DNA from: VRUE01 sp036406595
Lineage (GTDB): Bacteria; Actinomycetota; Thermoleophilia; Solirubrobacterales; 70-9
Length of the DNA: 64,000 bases
Assembly: GCA_036406595.1 (NCBI GenBank)
Contig: DASXAR010000063.1
Location: forward strand, 1 to 64,000
Direction: 5' to 3'
The notes below the pieces were generated by a model. It saw only the letters and a program-made list of their open reading frames with translations, was not told the DNA's origin and made no database searches. The first letter of the stretch is position 1; every line of letters starts with the position of its first letter. This document shows, in pieces, positions 15,719 to 23,612 of the stretch. The translations under genes and the position numbers were made by a program.

Positions 15719-16614
15719 CTGGTGAGGGCCAGACGGACGTTGCGCAGGAACAGATCTCGATGTCGCTGTAGCAGCTGCCGCGTCGCCCGGTGAACGTCGT
15801 AGCCCGCGGCGATCAGGGCTGCGGTGCGCTCGTGGTCCGACTCGAAGGCGGCTCGATCCCCGTGGTAGCGATAGGTGTCGGTTTCGACCACGACGCGCTG
15901 GGCCGGCCAGAGGAAGTCCACCAGGTACCCGTGGACGAGAACATTCACAGCGGGCGCCGGCAAGCCCTCTTCCCGGCAGAGGGCAAGGAAATCGACCTCC
16001 AGGCCCGATCGGGCGTCCCGGGCGTGCGGATGGATCCGGTGGACGACCGCCCGGAGTCGTCCTATGCCTTTGTGACCCCGGGATGAGCCCACCAGGCTCA
16101 CCAGCTGCGGCCAGTGCAATTGACCGGTTCGGTCCGCGGCCACGACTGCCCGCTCCAGTTGTTTCATGGTCAGGTGCCTGGCCATATCGCGCAGACTCCT
16201 CTCCAGACTGGTAAATGGAATTCCCCGCTCCTCCGTGATGTGATCGGGCGGCAGAGACCGCGTCTGGTGGAGGCGAATCCCTGTCCTCGGGTACCACTCC
16301 CCGCCGGATCGCCGCAGCACGTCCACCGGTCCCCGAGACCCACGCACCGACCACAGGTCCAACGCGCTGGCGTGCGACAGGACCGCGCCGGGACCGCAGG
16401 CAAGCACCACGCTGATCCAGTATCCCTCCTGGCTGAGCCGACGATGTCCCAACGCAAACACCCCTCTGTAGAGGGGGATCAGAAGACGCGCATTGACTCT
16501 GTGTCGGATCAAATCCTCCCCCACACCCAGGACCTGCAGCTGCCTCAAAGCGACGACCCCGTGCTGACGTTCGGCCAGGGCCCGGATCGCGTCCGTCGCC
16601 AGACGGTTTTTCAC
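15676..16614 (-). CDS. AbiEi-like plus DUF559 endonuclease-fold protein
   Basis: This 312-residue protein has an N-terminal winged-helix region resembling AbiEi antitoxin domains (GVVALRQL, IPLYRGVFALGH, AVLSHASALDLW). The C-terminal DUF559 domain belongs to the Vsr/PD-(D/E)XK group, with candidate acids Glu206, Asp233 and Glu244/Asp246 (ETDTYRYHG). The GTG start at 16614 is chosen by domain position and a GAAGG site; a longer frame reaches 16755 but would run through repeat copy B. The gene is framed by two palindrome copies in the same orientation, and its last 14 residues come from copy A. The DNA target and role are unknown; a function in repeat mobility or defence is possible. Confidence 0.75.
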   Translation of the reverse strand: MKNRLATDAIRALAERQHGVVALRQLQVLGVGEDLIRHRVNARLLIPLYRGVFALGHRRLSQEGYWISVVLACGPGAVLSHASALDLWSVRGSRGPVDVLRRSGGEWYPRTGIRLHQTRSLPPDHITEERGIPFTSLERSLRDMARHLTMKQLERAVVAADRTGQLHWPQLVSLVGSSRGHKGIGRLRAVVHRIHPHARDARSGLEVDFLALCREEGLPAPAVNVLVHGYLVDFLWPAQRVVVETDTYRYHGDRAAFESDHERTAALIAAGYDVHRATRQLLQRHRDLFLRNVRLALTSRTASNSTPSRPGT

Positions 16615-16636
16615 CCGTCGCCCGCCTTCGAAGCCC

Positions 16637-16685
16637 GAACTGCATCGAGTTGACCGCCCACCGGGCATAGAACTTGATGCAGTTC
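16637..16685. repeat. 49-bp palindromic element copy B
   Basis: The arms are at 16637-16651 (GAACTGCATCGAGTT) and 16671-16685 (AACTTGATGCAGTTC), matching at 14 of 15 positions, with a 19-nt loop. It lies 22 bp before the DUF559 start, in direct orientation with copy A about 970 bp away. Confidence 0.88.
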
Positions 16686-16814
16686 GTGGGAGGGGGACGT
16701 AGTCGGGTCGTGGACAGGCCGCGGCATGGCCCGACACTCGCCGACTCGGCCACACGTGTGGCGCCCACGCCGCTACGTCATTGGAACGCGACCGCCACCC
16801 ATCTCAAAAGCGGC

Positions 16815-17360
16815 TTACTCGACGTCAGCCTCGGCCTTGGGTGCCTCGCCGGGGTTCTTGCGTGGGACGAGAACCAGCCTCTTGAACTCGGCCACGAGGA
16901 GGCCGTCCTGGTTGAGGACCCGGGTGTGGACCTTGACCACACCGCGATCGGGCTTCGATTTGGACGGCTTGACGTCGAGGACCTCCGTCTCGCAGAAGAG
17001 CGTGTCTCCGTGAAAGACCGGATTCGGATGGCTCAGCTCTTCGGTCGCGAGGTTGGCGATCGCCTTGCCGGAGATGTCGGAGACGGACATCCCGAGCGCC
17101 AGCGAGTAGACCAGGGGACCCACCACCACGTTCCGGCCCTGCTGGGAGCCCTGCGCGTAGACGTCGTTGAGGTGGAGCGGGTGGTGGTTCATCGTGATCA
17201 GGCAGAAGAGGTGGTCATCGGACTCAGTCACCGTCTTCGCGGGCCAGTGTTTGTAGACGGCGCCTACCTCGAACTCCTCGAGATAGCGGCCATAGCTGTG
17301 GGCGCCGGTCGCCTCGCGCGACGCCTGGTCGGTGGTCAGCTCGTATGCCTGGTCTGTCAT
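16815..17360 (-). CDS. mch: MaoC-family hydratase, probable mesaconyl-CoA hydratase
   Basis: This 181-residue hotdog-fold hydratase has YGRYLEEFEVGAVYKH, then TVTESDDHLFCLITMNHHPLHLND (the hydratase-motif region) and SHPNPVFHGDTLFCETEVL. This is the short actinobacterial type found with ccr and ecm in streptomycetes, which hydrates mesaconyl-C1-CoA to beta-methylmalyl-CoA. It is about half the length of the proteobacterial double-hotdog Mch. The ATG has an AGGAGA ribosome-binding site. The substrate is inferred from family likeness and the four other EMC genes in the window. Confidence 0.78.
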   Translation of the reverse strand: MTDQAYELTTDQASREATGAHSYGRYLEEFEVGAVYKHWPAKTVTESDDHLFCLITMNHHPLHLNDVYAQGSQQGRNVVVGPLVYSLALGMSVSDISGKAIANLATEELSHPNPVFHGDTLFCETEVLDVKPSKSKPDRGVVKVHTRVLNQDGLLVAEFKRLVLVPRKNPGEAPKAEADVE

Positions 17361-17433
17361 CTGTCTCGGATTCTCCTCTTGTTTGACGGCGCGATGCTAG
17401 CCGACGGGCTGGCCCAGAGTCCGGGCGAAGCTC

Positions 17434-17439
17434 TAGGCT
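17434..17439 (+). promoter_or_regulatory. -10 box for the 17450 gene
   Basis: TAGGCT lies 10 nt before the ATG at 17450, where no ribosome-binding site is visible. This is consistent with a leaderless or near-leaderless transcript. Confidence 0.4.
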
Positions 17440-17449
17440 TTTCGCGCCG

Positions 17450-18022
17450 ATGAGCACAGATCGTCGGAAGAGCCGAGGACCGGCATCCATCGCTCGCAAA
17501 GAGGTGCGCTTCGGAGCTGTGCTCGCCGGCGTGCTGGTGATCGGACTCCTCGCCTGGCTGATCTTCCACGACGGCGGGGACTCGGGGACGCAACCCGGCG
17601 GACCCGAATCGGCAACGGTGGAATCGCTTCGCGAAACCGCCTCGTCAAGTGGCATGCCCATCTACTGGGCCGGCCCGCAGAACGGCGCGGAACTGGAGCT
17701 GACGAACGCTGAAGGCGGGAAGCGCGTCTATGTCAGGTACCTGACGGGCGGAGCGCAGCCTGGCGACCCGCGTCCGAAATTCCTGACGGTCGGGACGTAC
17801 GTATTCCCCGACGCCACCCGCGCCCTGAAGCGACAGTCGCGTGAAGTCGGCGGGGAGCTGCGCACCGCGCCCGGTGGCGCGACCGTCTACGTCAACCCGG
17901 ACAGGCCGCAGAGCGTCTACCTCGCCTACCCGGGAGTCGAAGTCGAGATCGAGGTCTATGACCCGAGCCCGCAGCGCGCGCTGAACCTGGTCACCGCGGG
18001 ACAGATCGTCCCGGTCAGCTGA
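17450..18022 (+). CDS. single-pass membrane protein, unknown function
   Basis: This 190-residue protein has a basic N-terminus, one hydrophobic helix (about 21-40, VLAGVLVIGLLAWLIF) and an extracytoplasmic domain of about 140 residues. The domain is beta-rich (GGKRVYVRYLTGG, FLTVGTYVFPDA, GGATVYVNPDRPQSVYLAY). There are no cysteines or recognisable catalytic motifs. Its stop lies 4 bp from the stop of the convergent membrane-protein gene, so the transcripts probably overlap. The function is unknown. Confidence 0.65.
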   Translation: MSTDRRKSRGPASIARKEVRFGAVLAGVLVIGLLAWLIFHDGGDSGTQPGGPESATVESLRETASSSGMPIYWAGPQNGAELELTNAEGGKRVYVRYLTGGAQPGDPRPKFLTVGTYVFPDATRALKRQSREVGGELRTAPGGATVYVNPDRPQSVYLAYPGVEVEIEVYDPSPQRALNLVTAGQIVPVS

Positions 18023-18026
18023 GCTC

Positions 18027-20393
18027 TCAGCCCTCGACCAGCTCCAACCAGTCCAGTCGCCTGTCGCATAGCTTCTGGCTTCGAGCCGGCGAGACCGAGA
18101 GGATCGGCTCGGCGCCGCTGACCGGGCGCAGGACCAGCGGGCCCACTGGTTCCTGTGGAACGTCGCTGCCGGGGCGCCAGCCTCCCCTCGTGTAGTCAAG
18201 TTCGACCTCGTTCGCCCCCGGCCTGAGGGCCGCCTGCCCGAGGGAGACGTACTGCCCATCGTTGTTGAGCTGGCCCGTGACCCTTTCGACGCGCTCTCCG
18301 TCGAGCCGCAATTCGAGGCTGCCCGCGATGCTTCCCCCGAGCCAGAATTCGTATTCCCCCGCTTTGGGCTGCATCAGGATCAGTGAGAGCGTGCCATTGT
18401 CGCTGGGCGTCACGAGCCGCGGATCAACCGGGTCCGCGGCCCAGCCTGCGGGCAGCCGCTGGGTTCCGAGAGGGACGAACCGGAGAGGTGGCGCCAGAGC
18501 GGCGAGCATGCGGGCGCCTGCCGGCGCCCGTGCGGCCAGCCCGGTTACGGTTCCGCACTCGGGAACGTTCCCGGGGTCGAGACCCGAGCCCAGTCCGACG
18601 TGTTCGATCACGCCGGAGGTGCCGGCCGAGGGGGGTCGCTGCCAGACTTCGTAGAAGTCCCCCTGCCGGCGGAGCGCGTACGGCGAGGGAGGCCGGCTCT
18701 GCGAAGGGGACCGCCGGAGGACGAGCGTCCGGTAGACGATGAGCCCGTCGAGGGCAAGCCTGTCGGTGTCCGCGAATTCACCCTTTTCGAGCATCCCGCC
18801 GGAGGCCAGCGGCACCTCTCTCCGGCGCAGCTCGGAGGCGCCTTCTGGTTCCTCCCGGCGGAGGAAGTGGCGAACTCCGTAGGGCTGGTACTCGGTCATC
18901 AGGGTCGGGCCCTGCCCGGCGAATTCATCCCCGATCTGTTCCAGCTCGACCAGCTGGGCACGCGGCGCAAGCCAAACCTCGCGGTAGGCGAGGACATTCG
19001 ACCAGAGAACGCCGGCGACGATCAGTCCCCCGAGGACAGCCGCCTCGAATCGGCGTCCGCTGCGGACCAGCGCCGCGACCCCGAGACCGGCCGCAAGCAG
19101 CACCGCGGGTGAGGCGGCGGCAAGCGCCTTTCCACCGTTCCAGGGCGACCCGAGCGCGTAGAGGACGAGGGATCCGACCAGGATCCCGACGACGTAGATG
19201 GCGGGAGCGATGGCTCTGCGGCGGGCCATCTCGACGAGACCCCAGGCCGCGGCCGCAATCGCCAGGACGATGAGGACAGCCGTCACGAAGGCGTCGTCCG
19301 GAGAGAGCCGGAAGTCGCCCACCGGCCAGATGCCGACGACCTGGGCCAGCTTCAGCGGCGCTATCAGGTTGCCGAGCGCCCCGGCGTCGGTCAGCGGGTC
19401 GCTCACCGCCGGAGCGAGCGTGCCCGTGGCCAGCAGCGGAATCGAGAGGACCACGACCGCCGCCACGAAAAGAGCCGACCTGCGCACCAGCGAAGTTCGG
19501 TCGGCGCGCCATGCGACCAGAGTGGCCAGACCCAGGGCGGGCACGAGCCAGGCGACACCGGCCGGGGTGAGCACCGCGGCGAGCGCCGCGATCGCAATGG
19601 CCGGGGGCAGCATCGCCCGGGCCTCGATCGGACCCCTCAGCGCCGGTGCGAGAAGGGCCACGGAGGTGGCGAGCAGTGCGGCCGCCGCCACCTCCTTGAC
19701 GCCGCCCCAAAGGTAGTAGCCGTAGAGCAGGGCCGGTTGTGCCGCGACAAAAGCGACGGCGGCCCGCAGCCAGCGGCTTTCCACGAGCGGGCCCGCCAGC
19801 TCCCAGAGGGCAAGTAGGAGCGCCACGGCGAGCAGCGCCATGTACGGCTGGAAGAGCCATGCCGCGTCGATCGAGACGAGGTCATGGCCGATCCCCAGCG
19901 GCAGAAAGACCCCGAATGGGTAGCCGGCGCCGATGTTGAGGGCGATCGTGGCCTCGAAGCTGGAGGGGGCAAGGCTCGAGGTGTCGAGCCCGCGTTCCAT
20001 TACCTGATCGGTGATCGCGAGCCAGGTCGAGGTGTCGTCGAGCTTGATATAGCCGGCGAAGGTCGCGTCACCTGAGAGGACGACCGGTGCCGCGTAGACG
20101 AGGAAAATCGCAAGGGCCGCCGCGACCAGCCACCCTGCGAGACGCCCGCGTCTCCAAGGGGGCGAGAGCAGGAGCCCGGCGGCCGCCGCGATCACGATCG
20201 TTGCTGTGGTCAATCCCGGGATGCCGAGTACGACCGGTACCTGAGCCAGGACGATGACAGTGGCCAGGCCAACCGGTACGAGCAGGCTTCCCTTAATGCT
20301 GGTCCCCGCCGCACGCTCCAGCAGAAGCCCGCAGCCCAGCGAGAGCAGGGCCAGCAGGATCGGAAAGACGACCCAGGCCCCGAGCAAACTCAA
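18027..20393 (-). CDS. large multi-pass membrane protein, GT-C-like
   Basis: About 788 residues. Roughly a dozen or more hydrophobic helices fill the first 500 residues. They are followed by an extracytoplasmic domain of about 280 residues that ends in a beta-sandwich-like part (EYEFWLGGSIAGSLELRLDGERV). The layout resembles GT-C glycosyltransferases or wall-polymer membrane proteins, with an acidic segment (KLDDTSTW) in the first loop. The start is uncertain: the frame opens at 20474 inside the collagen-like gene, but TTG at 20393 or 20387 after a GAGG motif avoids that overlap. It lies just downstream of the collagen-like gene on the same strand. The glycan role is inference. Confidence 0.65.
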   Translation of the reverse strand: MSLLGAWVVFPILLALLSLGCGLLLERAAGTSIKGSLLVPVGLATVIVLAQVPVVLGIPGLTTATIVIAAAAGLLLSPPWRRGRLAGWLVAAALAIFLVYAAPVVLSGDATFAGYIKLDDTSTWLAITDQVMERGLDTSSLAPSSFEATIALNIGAGYPFGVFLPLGIGHDLVSIDAAWLFQPYMALLAVALLLALWELAGPLVESRWLRAAVAFVAAQPALLYGYYLWGGVKEVAAAALLATSVALLAPALRGPIEARAMLPPAIAIAALAAVLTPAGVAWLVPALGLATLVAWRADRTSLVRRSALFVAAVVVLSIPLLATGTLAPAVSDPLTDAGALGNLIAPLKLAQVVGIWPVGDFRLSPDDAFVTAVLIVLAIAAAAWGLVEMARRRAIAPAIYVVGILVGSLVLYALGSPWNGGKALAAASPAVLLAAGLGVAALVRSGRRFEAAVLGGLIVAGVLWSNVLAYREVWLAPRAQLVELEQIGDEFAGQGPTLMTEYQPYGVRHFLRREEPEGASELRRREVPLASGGMLEKGEFADTDRLALDGLIVYRTLVLRRSPSQSRPPSPYALRRQGDFYEVWQRPPSAGTSGVIEHVGLGSGLDPGNVPECGTVTGLAARAPAGARMLAALAPPLRFVPLGTQRLPAGWAADPVDPRLVTPSDNGTLSLILMQPKAGEYEFWLGGSIAGSLELRLDGERVERVTGQLNNDGQYVSLGQAALRPGANEVELDYTRGGWRPGSDVPQEPVGPLVLRPVSGAEPILSVSPARSQKLCDRRLDWLELVEG

Positions 20394-20421
20394 GGCCTCG
20401 TCGCGTTCACCGCGCCCCCGG

Positions 20422-22584
20422 CTACTGGGTGAGCGTGATCGCCCAGCGGGCCGAGCCCCAACCGATCGGGCCACTGGCCGGGGTGACCTGAAGCGCGATC
20501 AGGTCGCCAACGGCAAACGTGACGGAATGAGTCGCGTCATTGCAGGACGTGTTGGCTCCCCCGCCTTCGATTTTGCAGGTCACAGCGGTGTTCGCCCCGT
20601 TTTTCCGGATCGTGAAGGTCCAGGAATTACCCCCGGGTGCGGTCGCGAGATTGACCGCAAGATTCGCAACCGTGCCAGCAACCGGCACCACCTGACGGAC
20701 ACTCGTTTCGGTTTCGTTCGACTGTGTCGTCAGAAATGGGCCGAGATACGAGGTGTTCACGTTGCTGACCGCATTCGTGGTTGTCAGCCCGGCGATGAGC
20801 ATCCTGCTGGCGCCGGTGGAACCGGTCGTGCCCGTCGGCCCGGTGGAACCGGTCGTGCCCGTCGGCCCGGTGGCGCCCGTCGCCCCAGTCGGGCCGGTAG
20901 CTCCAGTCGGGCCGGTGGGTCCGGCTGGGCCAGTGGGTCCTGTTGCGCCGGTAGGTCCTGTTGCGCCGGTAGGTCCGGTTGCCCCGGTGTCGCCGGTCGG
21001 GCCCTGTGGGCCCGTGGGCCCTTCTGGTCCGGTCGGACCGGTCGGACCGGTCGCCCCCGTGAGACCCGTCGCCCCGGTGTCGCCCGTCGGCCCGGTTGCT
21101 CCGGTGGCGCCCGTGGGACCCTGTGGGCCAGTTGGCCCGGTGTCGCCCGTGGCGCCGGTGTCGCCTTTGGGCCCGGTCGGGCCGGTGTCGCCCGTCGGCC
21201 CGGTTGCGCCGGTGTCGCCCGTCGGACCCTGTGGGCCAGTTGGCCCGGTGTCGCCTGTGGCGCCGGTGTCGCCTTTCGGCCCGGTGGGGCCGGTGTCGCC
21301 CGTCGGGCCGGTGGGGCCGGTGTCGCCCGTCGGCCCTGTTGCTCCGGTGTCGCCTTTCGGCCCGGTTGCTCCCGTGGGGCCCTGGGGGCCGGTCGGGCCT
21401 GTGTCGCCAGTTGCGCCGGTGTCGCCTTTCGGCCCGGTGGGGCCGGTGTCGCCCGTCGGCCCTGTTGCTCCGGTGTCGCCCGTCGACCCTGTTGCGCCGG
21501 TGTCGCCCGTGGGGCCCTGGGGGCCGGTCGGGCCTGTGTCGCCAGTTGCGCCGGTGTCGCCTTTCGGCCCGGTTGCTCCCGTGGGGCCCTGGGGGCCGGT
21601 CGGGCCTGTGTCGCCAGTTGCGCCGGTGTCACCTTTCGGCCCTGTTGCGCCGGTGTCGCCCGTGGGGCCCTGGGGGCCGGTCGGACCTGTGTCGCCAGTT
21701 GCGCCGGTGTCGCCTTTCGGGCCGGTGGCGCCGGTGTCACCAGTGGCGCCAGTGTCGCCTTTCGGCCCGGTCGGGCCTGTGTCGCCCGTGGTTCCGGTGT
21801 CGCCTTTCGGCCCGGTTGGGCCCGTGTTGCCTGTGGGCCCGGTTGAGCCCGTCGCCCCTGTCGGCCCGGTTGGGCCGGTCGCCCCTGTCGGTCCGGTTGG
21901 GCCCTGTGGGCCGGACGGACCTGTGTCGCCAGTTGCGCCGGTGTCGCCTTTCGGCCCGGTGGGACCGGTGTCACCGGTGGCGCCAGTGTCGCCTTTCGGG
22001 CCTGTTGCGCCGGTGTCGCCCGTGGGGCCCTGGGGGCCGGTCGGTCCCGTGTTGCCTGTCGGCCCGGTCGGGCCCGTCGCCCCTGTCGGCCCGGTTGGTC
22101 CCTGTGGACCCGTCGGCCCGGTGGCGCCTGGGCTACCAGCCGATCCGGTGGGCCCCGTGTTTCCCGTCGGGCCGGTGGTTCCCGTGTTCCCCGTCGCCCC
22201 GGTATTGCCGGTCGCCCCGGTATTGCCAGTCGGTCCGGTATTGCCGGTCGGTCCGGTATTGCCGGTCGGTCCGGTGCTGCCGGTGGGGCCCCGGGCGCCG
22301 GTCGCGCCGCCGTTGCCCTGACCGCCAACTGGCCCCGTGGGACCAGGCGGACCCTCGGCATTCCAGGTCATTTTCCGCTCGAAGCCCTTGCACTTCCCGT
22401 TCGTGGGGATCCGCACCGAGCCCTTCAGCACCTTGCCCTTCTTCTTCTTCGCGACACAGGCTGTGATGACTTCGGCCCGTGCGGACTGCGTCGTCAGCGC
22501 AAGGAGCATCGCCAGCCCCACGCTCAGCGCAAGGACAAACCGGATGCGCCGGCGAATGGAGGCGTTCGGTTGGAGAGTCGTCAT
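20422..22584 (-). CDS. collagen-like repeat surface protein
   Basis: This 720-residue exported protein has a signal peptide (1-37), a short N-terminal domain (ITACVAKKKKG, CKGFERKMTWN) typical of actinobacterial collagen-like proteins, and an uninterrupted Gly-X-Y region from about 78 to 590 dominated by GPTGATG, GDTGPTG and GPKGDTG. A 130-residue C-terminal beta domain follows (TSYLGPFLTTQSNETETSV, WTFTIRKNGANTAVTCKIEG, with a Cys pair) and resembles trimerisation heads of bacterial collagens. It probably forms a triple-helical stalk on the cell surface. The ATG at 22584 is preferred over 22644 because the signal peptide starts there. Confidence 0.9.
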   Translation of the reverse strand: MTTLQPNASIRRRIRFVLALSVGLAMLLALTTQSARAEVITACVAKKKKGKVLKGSVRIPTNGKCKGFERKMTWNAEGPPGPTGPVGGQGNGGATGARGPTGSTGPTGNTGPTGNTGPTGNTGATGNTGATGNTGTTGPTGNTGPTGSAGSPGATGPTGPQGPTGPTGATGPTGPTGNTGPTGPQGPTGDTGATGPKGDTGATGDTGPTGPKGDTGATGDTGPSGPQGPTGPTGATGPTGPTGATGSTGPTGNTGPTGPKGDTGTTGDTGPTGPKGDTGATGDTGATGPKGDTGATGDTGPTGPQGPTGDTGATGPKGDTGATGDTGPTGPQGPTGATGPKGDTGATGDTGPTGPQGPTGDTGATGSTGDTGATGPTGDTGPTGPKGDTGATGDTGPTGPQGPTGATGPKGDTGATGPTGDTGPTGPTGDTGPTGPKGDTGATGDTGPTGPQGPTGDTGATGPTGDTGPTGPKGDTGATGDTGPTGPQGPTGATGATGPTGDTGATGLTGATGPTGPTGPEGPTGPQGPTGDTGATGPTGATGPTGATGPTGPAGPTGPTGATGPTGATGATGPTGTTGSTGPTGTTGSTGASRMLIAGLTTTNAVSNVNTSYLGPFLTTQSNETETSVRQVVPVAGTVANLAVNLATAPGGNSWTFTIRKNGANTAVTCKIEGGGANTSCNDATHSVTFAVGDLIALQVTPASGPIGWGSARWAITLTQ
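20815..22353. repeat. collagen-coding tandem repeat region
   Basis: About 1.5 kb of 9-bp-periodic sequence encodes Gly-X-Thr/Pro triplets, with longer near-identical blocks built from cassettes such as GTGTCGCCTTTCGGCCCGGT on the plus strand. The blocks suggest repeated slippage or recombination. The opposite strand is also open because of the repeat structure. Length is likely to vary between strains, and assembly errors are possible. Confidence 0.9.
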
Positions 22585-22731
22585 GGCAGAGAAGTCCCTT
22601 CCTTGCCCGCCGCCGCCTCCACGCAGGGGAGCCAAGTCCGTCACTTCAAAAAACCTGTTTGTAGTCAGTCAGCTTTGAGCCAAACCTGGCTGAATCATGT
22701 AGCTCAGATCGGACGGATATTCGAGTTCAGG

Positions 22732-23094
22732 TCAATGAACCCTTTTCAGGCGAGCCCGCTGCTCCTGTCGCTCCACCACCTGGACGATCAGCTTTTTCAC
22801 ATTGGCGTCGCCGACGGCCTTGATGTGCCCGGTTTCCACCGCCCGGCGGTAGGTCTTGATCGTGCCCCGCTCCGCAAGCTCATTGAACTGCGGCCGGTCT
22901 ATCTGGACCAGGACCCTCTCGTCCTGCGCGAGGTCCTTCCTGATGGCCGGGCCGGGCAGCTCGACCCGGTAGAGCTGGATGTCTCCCCGCCCCTTCAATT
23001 CGAGCCCGAAGACGAGTTTCAGCTTCTGGAGGGCAGGGACTTCGGCCTGAAAGCGCTCGACCGCGGTCCTGATCAGCTCCTGGGTTGAGGCCAT
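22732..23094 (-). CDS. SCP2-like small protein
   Basis: This 120-residue cytoplasmic protein follows the order of sterol-carrier-protein-2-like domains: a lipid-facing strand set (KLVFGLELKGRGDIQLYRVEL), then a VLVQIDRPQFNELAERG segment, and a GHIKAVGDANVKKLIVQVVE strand and helix. The tail is basic. Such domains bind acyl or isoprenoid lipids. It starts within the 3' end of the LamG remnant (22-bp overlap). The family match is by pattern only. Confidence 0.55.
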   Translation of the reverse strand: MASTQELIRTAVERFQAEVPALQKLKLVFGLELKGRGDIQLYRVELPGPAIRKDLAQDERVLVQIDRPQFNELAERGTIKTYRRAVETGHIKAVGDANVKKLIVQVVERQEQRARLKRVH

Positions 23095-23576
23095 GTGCCA
23101 GCACGATAGTGGGCCTTGACCCGAGCCGCGCCCAGGGCCCTCGCATAGACGGCCACCTCGTCGATCAAGCCTCGGAAGGCACCGTCTGATCCTCTAGCCG
23201 AGCCGATGTCGAATTGGTTCGCCCGGTGGGCGATCGAGCCCGAGCCGGCTGCCTTTGCGACCTCGACCCCATCGACGAAGAGCCGCTGGGTGCCCCCGTC
23301 GAAGGTGCCGACCACGTGGTGGGCCTTCCCACGGACGAGCAGCTTGGCCCGTGCCCGCACACGGCTGCGACCACCGCGCCGGACGATCGAGAACACGAGG
23401 TGGTGCCCATCGAGCTTGAGCGAAGAGGAGCCCCTCCCGCCGGCGATCAACGCAAAGCTGCCGGGTGCCGGAAGCCTTGCGGGCTTGACCCAGGCCTCGA
23501 CCGAGGTGTGGCGCCCAGCGCGCCGCCGAGCAACGTCGCGCTTGTCCGCTGCAGCCCGGACTGCACGACCTCGACG
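23073..23576 (-). pseudogene. LamG-domain remnant without a proper start
   Basis: The frame reads as the C-terminal part of a LamG/concanavalin-like domain (TSVEAWVKP, HHVVGTFDGGTQRLFVDGVEVA, FRGLIDEVAVYARAL). After an in-frame TAA at 23577-23579 there is no start codon until a TTG at 23450, inside the domain. An adjacent frame near the 5' end reads DNVEVVQSGLQ, as if one or more frameshifts had occurred. The rest of the parent protein is missing, replaced upstream by the acyl-CoA dehydrogenase gene. It is probably a decayed surface-protein gene. Confidence 0.6.
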
Positions 23577-23612
23577 TTATCGCTCGACACGCGAAACGAA
23601 CGAGGCGTGCGG

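Noticed and set aside
15656..16768. 370-codon minus-strand frame covering the DUF559 gene in another phase
   Set aside because: It has no domain; it stays open only through shadow codons and passes through both palindromes. The DUF559 frame has clear conserved motifs.
20753..22321. 522-codon open frame antisense to the collagen-like gene
   Set aside because: The Pro-Val-Gly repeats are a direct by-product of the 9-bp coding repeat; no signal, start context or non-repetitive domain supports a real protein.
20815..22353. Possible CRISPR array because of many short near-identical repeats
   Set aside because: The periodicity is 9 bp within an open collagen-like frame, without unique spacers of constant length and without cas genes.
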